Shown: piece by piece, positions 1 to 7,200 of the stretch
How the letters are laid out: each line of letters begins with the position of its first letter
How positions within the stretch are numbered: the first letter of the stretch is position 1
Origin: Euperipatoides rowelli
Lineage: Eukaryota; Onychophora; Udeonychophora; Euonychophora; Peripatopsidae
DNA length: 12,251 nucleotides
NCBI GenBank assembly: GCA_003024985.2
Contig: PXIH01S0002481.1
Reading direction: 5' to 3' (one strand)
Notes under the pieces: generated by a model
The model's database searches: none
What the model was told of the DNA's origin: nothing
The model's input: only the letters and a program-made list of their open reading frames with translations
Made by a program: the position numbers and the translations under genes

Positions 1-16
1 TAATTGGCAGTTATAG
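1..16 (+). CDS. 3' end of a penultimate exon, unrecognised plus-strand gene
   Basis: The first 16 bases end in ATAG|GTGAGC, a near-consensus donor. Joined to 253, the frame reads IGSY, a split Arg (AG|G), then FDNVMFVDV, without a stop. The phase fit between this donor and the downstream acceptor is the main support. The exon begins left of the window, so its length and product are unknown. The call rests on only five residues and one splice site. Confidence 0.5.
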
Positions 17-104
17 GTGAGCACATATGGGATACAAAATGTCTGAGAAATTAAACTGCTGTATATGGATAATTTTGTTGTTGATGGGCGCTAGAGAAAT
101 ATGA

Positions 105-122
105 CANACACACACAGACACA
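105..122. repeat. CA-rich microsatellite containing an N
   Basis: A short CA repeat in the intron between the two plus-strand exons holds an ambiguous base at 107. The exact repeat number at this point is uncertain. Confidence 0.85.
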
Positions 123-252
123 ACCATTTTTTTCCTTGGAAATAAGATTTAGTGAAGTGCTGTATCCATGTCTAGTGATTCTTGTTGGTTATATCCTTGT
201 CAAACTTAATTCAATGGGTAACAATGAAGCCAATACTATATTATTGTTGCAG

Positions 253-451
253 GTTCGACAATGTTATGTTTGTTGATGTAAAGGAAAAGACTATGAAGAA
301 ACAGAATGGTGTCTACAATCACCTGCAAGAGTTACTCATTAATCCATCTCATATCAAAATTGATTTCCAAAAGAATTGCTCTATGATTCAAGCCAGAGGA
401 GAAAAAAAAGAAGTGATATGCTTTCTGATTCAGTCACTCTTCCATTCTTGA
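253..451 (+). CDS. Terminal coding exon of an unrecognised plus-strand gene
   Basis: The acceptor TATTATTGTTGCAG ends at 252. The exon then encodes 65 residues and a TGA stop at 449-451. It begins FDNVMFVDVKEKTMKKQNG and continues through YNHLQELLINPSHIKIDFQK to a final KKEVICFLIQSLFHS. The alternation of short hydrophobic strands and a final helix-like stretch (EVICFLIQSLF) could be a small beta-sandwich followed by an alpha helix, as in PH-like folds; that is inference only. The frame stays open upstream into the intron to an ATG at 182, but the splice reading with 1-16 is preferred. I do not recognise the family. An ATTAAA lies at 457-462. The gene runs opposite to the CACHD1-like gene. 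Confidence 0.68.
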
Positions 452-1161
452 TATAAATTAAAGATCACAGAAGGATCCTCGAGTGTTTCTGGATAATAGT
501 GCTATATTTTCAACCAGTGAAAACTTGTTATTCTTATAGGGCTCAACTACTGATTAAGCTCATTTCCAGATCATGTGACAGTTATCACTTTGATTGCATT
601 ATGAAACAAGACTACATTTAATTATGATTTAATTTGCTTGAATTTGTAAGTCTCTAACTTAAACGGCTGATTTTATATTATTTTGTATGGCAGTGTTATT
701 TATTATCTATAGGCCATTGTATTTGAATTATAATATTGTGAAATATGTCAAATGAAATTTAAATTGACATAGAATTGCTCTATTTGAGTGGTTTTGATGC
801 TTAATTTGAAGAAAAACATTTATAAGCCCCAAAGTGAAGAATGTTTCAATTAAATTTTTTTAAATTAAAATGTTTTATTTTTTTACATATAAATTTTCAA
901 TTTAGAAAACTGTTTATACCATCTTAAAGCCTGTTTAATCTATTTTAAAATGCTATAAAACACTTCATGATTAAATTTAAGCCTACAAGGACTTTAAATA
1001 TACAAAAAAATTGGATTCACACTGTCCATTAGCAGTTAACGGGTGGAATTTAATTTTTTAATTACGACTTGTGAGCTCCAATGGGTTAAGTCTATTGTAC
1101 ATGTGCAGAATACATAAAGCAATACTACTGAATTATAAAAGTAAAAATCCCCTTCAATTAC
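452..1161. other. AT-rich stretch: 3' UTR of plus gene and/or intron of CACHD1-like gene
   Basis: I read this stretch on both strands for the missing CACHD1 exons (CFGVLDCEWC and the transmembrane segment) and found none. On the plus strand it must contain the 3' UTR of the gene ending at 451. On the minus strand it would be intron if the CACHD1-like gene continues to the left. The part near 1020-1110 is slightly richer in GC but gives no convincing frame. Confidence 0.6.
457..462 (+). promoter_or_regulatory. Possible polyadenylation signal ATTAAA
   Basis: ATTAAA starts six bases after the TGA of the plus-strand exon and is followed within about 30 bases by a GT-rich stretch (GAGTGTTTCTGG). 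Two further ATTAAA copies lie at 849-854 and 864-869, so the true 3' end could be either site. I found no AATAAA between 452 and 1160. In DNA this AT-rich the hexamer is common by chance. Confidence 0.25.
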
Positions 1162-1278
1162 CTCTGATGCTTTCGAGTCCAGCATTTAGTTTCTGCACAT
1201 TGAGGTAAACTTTGTACCGTTGCCGGGTCCACTTCAGGAAGATTGCTCTCTGATGGAAAGCGAGAACAACTGGGATTG
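1162..1278 (-). CDS. cachd1: CACHD1-like exon: NPSC segment, last one found
   Basis: The first base completes Asn, followed by 38 codons and two carried-over bases (AG). The acceptor is TTTCTGTAG and the donor GAG|GTAATTG. The peptide starts [20 protein letters not shown] and ends [18 protein letters not shown]. It aligns with human NPSC...IDPGLQDALHQCVNSRC with cysteines conserved but lower identity than the upstream exons. Reading through the donor gives Arg then an in-frame TAA, so intron retention would end the protein before any membrane anchor. No following exon (human CFGVLDCEWC region) was found between here and position 1. Confidence 0.88.
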
Positions 1279-4200
1279 CTACAGAAAAATGAATAAAAAC
1301 AAAACATGATTAATTTAAAAATATTAAGAACCTATGGATAATTAAATTTTTATTAAAAATTAAAAGTATATTATTAATTAGTCTCACTTGTCTTGCTCAT
1401 CAATCAGTTGACCAGAGCAAAGATCTAGGTCCATAGAGCATTCACAGGGACATTCGCACTCTGTCTGTTCCATTCTGTGACAGTTAAGACATAGCCGGTC
1501 CACCTAAATTCAAGAAAACAATAATATCAGTAACATGCTAATTTAATCAAGCATGGATCATACAACTGCTACACTTTTATTTTCGTTATAATAAAGCCAC
1601 ACATTATTAAAAATGGATTATTGCTCTAATATATACTGTATATACAGTACCTGTATAAAATGCTAAATTGATAAAGTAGTTTTTTTTTAAAAAAAGCAAG
1701 GTGAATGATCATCTTACCATACTGCAGGGACAAAAGGCAGTGATCATCTGACAGGTTTGGTTAACGATCCCCAGGAACACGTTTGAGCCAGGTATGGCCG
1801 TGATCTAAGATTTTAAATATTAAAATGAAACAGATTAAATTGATTATAAATGCTCCATTTATCAAAAAAATATGCATAATAAAAAAACAACAACACACAC
1901 CTGGTATTTTGAGCAATGCTCGCCATGTACTAAATTGGTCAGCACGCCTTCTAAACTAGTGTTGAACTAAAAAAAAAGAAATTAAAATCATTTTAAAACA
2001 AACTTATAATTTGAAGATCTCTTTAACAGCAAATTATTTTGATAAAGTTTCATAACCGAATGACTACCAAGCAATAGCTGTGATGGAAACAAGAAAGCAT
2101 ATTGGTAAATTCATAAAGCGGTGTTAATAGACATGATTGACGAGATCATCACAATACTGCTTAAATTATAAAACAATTAATAATTATTTTAAAATGTTAA
2201 AAAAAAAAATTAGATCAATAATGATGAAAATTTGAAATGTAATCTTTCAAAATCAAAATCAAAGTCGTCTGTGTTTAATTTAAAAACAAGAAAATCTTAT
2301 ATTAAAGAATAATAGCCTAACATATACAATAAATTTATATATTTTTTAAATATTACAAATTTTGTTTAAAAATTAATTTCACTAGTATTTAGAGCTAATA
2401 TTTTATTGAAAAAGTTTTAACTTCTAAGTTTAATATTAAACCTTGAGTTGATATTGAAAATTATCGCAAAATGCAGAGATAATAATTGTTTCCACAATCA
2501 TGAGAATAACTGTTACTGTTTTTCACTACACCTTATTGTGAAAAATAATTGATATGACTATAAATATAAAAAAATATTGTTTTATTAATGTTTCCAATTT
2601 ATCAATAATATATTTAGTAGGAGAGAAGTTATTATTTTTTACAGACAGTGACATCCTTTGTATTTTGTAAAGCAGGTGACAAATAATAATAATAAACTTA
2701 ATTTTGCTATAAAGTGTAGCTAGGCAAGGCTAGGCTGCAAAAAAAAAAAAAAAAATCTGGACACAATTTTGGTAAAATTGCAGGACAAAATAAAATCCTA
2801 TGTTGCTAATGAACAGTTGGTTACTATTAACTGTTTCTTTGCATGTAACATCATTAAAGCAAATAGGTAAACTCACCACATAAATTTAGCGATCTTTAAT
2901 AAATAATTTAACAGGCGTAAGCATTTTGATAATTATGTTTTATTAGCTCAGTTTTAACATCTTTCTTTTACAATCAGAAATATAGAATAAATGTTATTCT
3001 ACAGTTATAAAATAATGTATACAAGAAACCACATAATAGTATATATACGCCAAAAGCTGTTAAGCAAATAAAAATAATGGGTGTATATACTGTATATGGC
3101 TTAATCTTTTAAGAGGTTAAGACAATAAGTTACGTCTGTTTATTATGTTATTTTGAGCTCATCGGATTTTTAGATGATTACGTTGTTGCCTGGATGGATC
3201 TGAATTGTGTATCGTATTGATTGGCCTCTTTGAAGTTTGTGTTTCTGGCTCTTAGTTATCATCTGGCTTTCACACATAAGTACAAGTTTGATTCCAGGAT
3301 CTCTTTGGAGTTTATGATTCAATATGTAATTACGTTAACAGCTCTGAACTGTTTATTGTATAAAAGCATTACTGACGTGTGTTCTGGCTTATAGTTTTCA
3401 TCTTTTTTGTTACACATGAGTACTTTTTGGTTCCAGAGCTTCATCTGAATTTTTCATTAAACTCTTTGTCTGTTTTTTTTTTTATTTTATTGTATATATT
3501 ATTCTACATAGATTTTTTTTTGTTTTACTAATTTATTTTTTATTTGCTATGTAAATAAAGGCCACATCCGCAAGGGCTAGGCCTTTCTATTTGATTATAA
3601 TGTTGAATTATGTTGAATAAATATACATAATAATGAGAAGCCACAACTTTTGAAAGCAAATATACTGTAGCTGCATCTGGTAATATGCAAAAATACCGAC
3701 AGCAAAAATATCTGCAAAATATTTCCAATTTAGATTAATGATAAAAAAGCAATTTTGATGAAAATGAATAAATCAATATAGAGGAAACAACTGAAAGGGA
3801 CTACAGTAATTCAAAATAATTGATAGTGAAAAGTGATTTTTATTGTTGTAATTGTAGACTTGTATGATAATATAGGCTACCATACTGTAAAAATGATTTA
3901 TAGTATATAACAACATCTTTCAAATGTACTAATCTCTCGAAATTTCAGGACTTTAAAGACATTTTAGATGTCAAAAAAAAATGGCACTCCCATTTTATAA
4001 TAATGATTTATAAATGAGCAATCATTAAAAAAAATATATCCAACAGTTATAGATCAAATAAAAAGATTTCATAGTAGATACAAGTGTATCAGTACAGGCT
4101 TATGGATCTTAAAAAAGCTTGAATGTCATTATTTCTACCAAGCTTCAACTGTAATGTTTTTTTTTTAAATATAGCAGAGCAAGACAAATATCACATTTTT

Positions 4201-7200
4201 TTTTAGCCCAGCATAATCATGTGACAAATAATAGCATAATATGTTCTAAATATGGAGAAGGAAAATAGAAAGATGCAAATTGTCCTGAAATTAACTATTC
4301 TTTCCCTCATTTCTTTTTTTTGTGATATTAAACATTTTCATCAGAAACCTATATACTACCCCACTTTTATTGTTTTATCTTGAATAATGTTTTTATTTAA
4401 CAAGAAAACGATGGCCTTACTTTGAGAATTCATTTTAATCAGTTAATGAATTGACTATTTAAACAAAATATGTTTGGAGATTCACAATTAATTTGTAAAT
4501 CTAAAGGACCAGGTTATTTGTTACAACTTCAGTTTAAACCTCTGCCTCTTAACTGAGATATACTGTAGAGTTTAAAAGAACGGAAAAGATCACTATTTTG
4601 CAATAATGACATACAATAGGAGCTAAATGAGTTGGTAATCCATAAAACCATGTCTTTCTCATGGTTGTTGCTTGCTTAATGAAACTGACTGCATAATTAA
4701 GATTTAAAAATTATTCACAGTATCCTTATTCTGTTGTTAATACAAATGAAAGTTATTTTTTAAAAAAAATATTTTAATACCTTATAAAATCTCTGTATTG
4801 TTCTATCACTAAAACTGTTACATAACTTCTTACGAACAAATCCCCGATGATTCAAGATATCGTTAGCTACCAATGGTTCCTAGTAAAGTTCAAAGAGAAA
4901 ACATGTAAATAGATTTAAAAAGTTATAGATTATCTACAGTATATACAATCGGTTCAGACATTATGTCAACATAAAAAATGTTTAGGAAAACAACATTCTA
5001 TATTACTGTATGTGGGATAGTTCTGTAGTTACATATTCGACCCTCACATCCATAAAACATTAATAAAATCAAACAGTAGTCTTGAATGCCAATTTGGCAT
5101 TTTTGTTTATAATTTCCATATTGTTACTAGAAATAATCTTAGAAAATATAAAATTTAAAAGCTATAAATTAAGCTGATAATTAATTACCTTATGAGTAAT
5201 ATGTTGTTGTTCTACAGGACCTTTACCATTAGGGTCCAAAAGACCAGGATGAGCTATTAGATAACCTCTATCATCAAGGATGAAACACCTAAGAATTAAA
5301 ATAAATATTAAGTCTGTATTATATTAAAACTGAAATAAGTATAGATAATTTCTCAATAAAAATAAAAACTAGCATAACAAAATTTGCATCAAATTACCTG
5401 AAATAAGATAAAAGACATGTAATAAGATATTTAAGAGTTGTGTCATTTAAGTGTAATATTTAACCAAGTTAAATGTCTATCTGAATAAGTTAAATTGATT
5501 CTCATGCTGTTATCTCTTTCTCCTGTATGTAATAAATAATGTAGTTTAAAAAAAAATGGTATATCTAAATCGGTTTCAAAATATTTCCAAAGCATTATTA
5601 CATTTTCCTACTTTTCAGAGAAATATTTTTAGTATTTTCAGTCTGAATATTGCTTTGGAATAATAAATTAAGAATAATACAATTGGCACATGCCCATATT
5701 TACTAAAAATATGAGGTGATGGTGATCTGATGTTATGTCTTTGCCATTTCTTTATTTTCAAAATATTTCACCTTTTTTTTTCCCCCCTTGCAGTTGAAAG
5801 AAAAGGACTGTGACAAAGTGAACTCTACATTATTGGAGATGATGATTTAGAAGGAAATAAAAATCATCTTATTTCAACTTTTGATTTTTTTTCCAAATAT
5901 ACAGTAGATAAGGGACTATACTTGGTTTAAAATATATCCAGTATATTGCTATCATAATAGCCTAATTCTGTTAATTGGATAAAAATGCTCAAAAGTAGGT
6001 TTTTATAGACAATTTGCTTTTATTATGAAAAATTTATTTTCACTGTTGCTAGAATAAGGTTGGTGAGCTTGTTTTATTTTAACAATATTTCAAGCTAAAT
6101 TTTTTTGATTGGAAATGCCCAAAATATGGGCTTATATACTGTATATTTTATATACACAGTATATACAGAAACAAATTTCTCTTCATTGTTTCTGGCAGAA
6201 AGTTGGAAGTTTTTTTTATTCATATAGTACACCAATATTTCATGTCCAATCCTGTTGGTCAGTAGAGCTCAAATTAGTTGATTAGTTGGGAGCATGCAAA
6301 GGAAATATTACTGAGTATTGTTGGTAGAAGGTTAAAGTAGGACATGGGGAGAAATGAAAAACTGGTCCAGTCATTTCAGATAGGCTTTAAGTTAGTATGA
6401 AATTAATTTTTAAAAACACAATATAAAGCATGTATTTAAAGACTGACATTAAAAAAAAATAATCAACTAAAGCTTATTCTGATAAATATTGAATGTGTAT
6501 ACAAAACACACACACACACTATTAACTGAATGTTTTTCTTGACAAGGCATAATAAAACAATCACTTGTACTTTCTAAATGAATGCTGGATAATCTTTTTC
6601 TCTCCTCAATGAAGAGAACTAAACTTTATCGCCTTGATCAATTTAGGTAAACGATTATAATAAGTCTAGGCTTGGAATAAATGTTTTTTTTTTATCTAAT
6701 AAGAATATATCTTCTGGTACATAAAATGCAGGTGGCTTCATTTCCTCCTCCTCAATGAAGATAAAAATTTGTCAAATAATCGGAAGAGTCTAGACTTGAA
6801 ATAAATTATAAGAAAATATTGTCTACTACTCTTATTGAATGCTCAATGGGAAAGTCAATGCTGTCATTAGTAAAATGAAATATACTGTATATTGAAAAGA
6901 AAATACAAGTTGAAAATCACAATAAAAGAAATTGAGGATCTATTTTCATCACTCCCCCTATTAGCCTTAAAATCAACAAAATAAAGACTACTTTTTTTTC
7001 TTCTTATAAATTTTATAAGCCGATATTGAAAATTTGGAGGGGAGGATGATATGCTGCCACATTAATGAATCAACGACTTAATAGATTCAAATATGAACTA
7101 CACAGACTTGATTCTAATAAGCGGTGATTACTATTTAGTTTCCTTATTAGTATTACTATCGGCCTATATATTATATAAAAGTTAATCATTCAAACTTTTC

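Noticed and set aside
3540-3728. Minus-strand frame of 62 codons
   Set aside because: Repeated Cys/Tyr/Phe runs from AT-rich DNA, no splice or start context, and no resemblance to CACHD1; chance frame in an intron.
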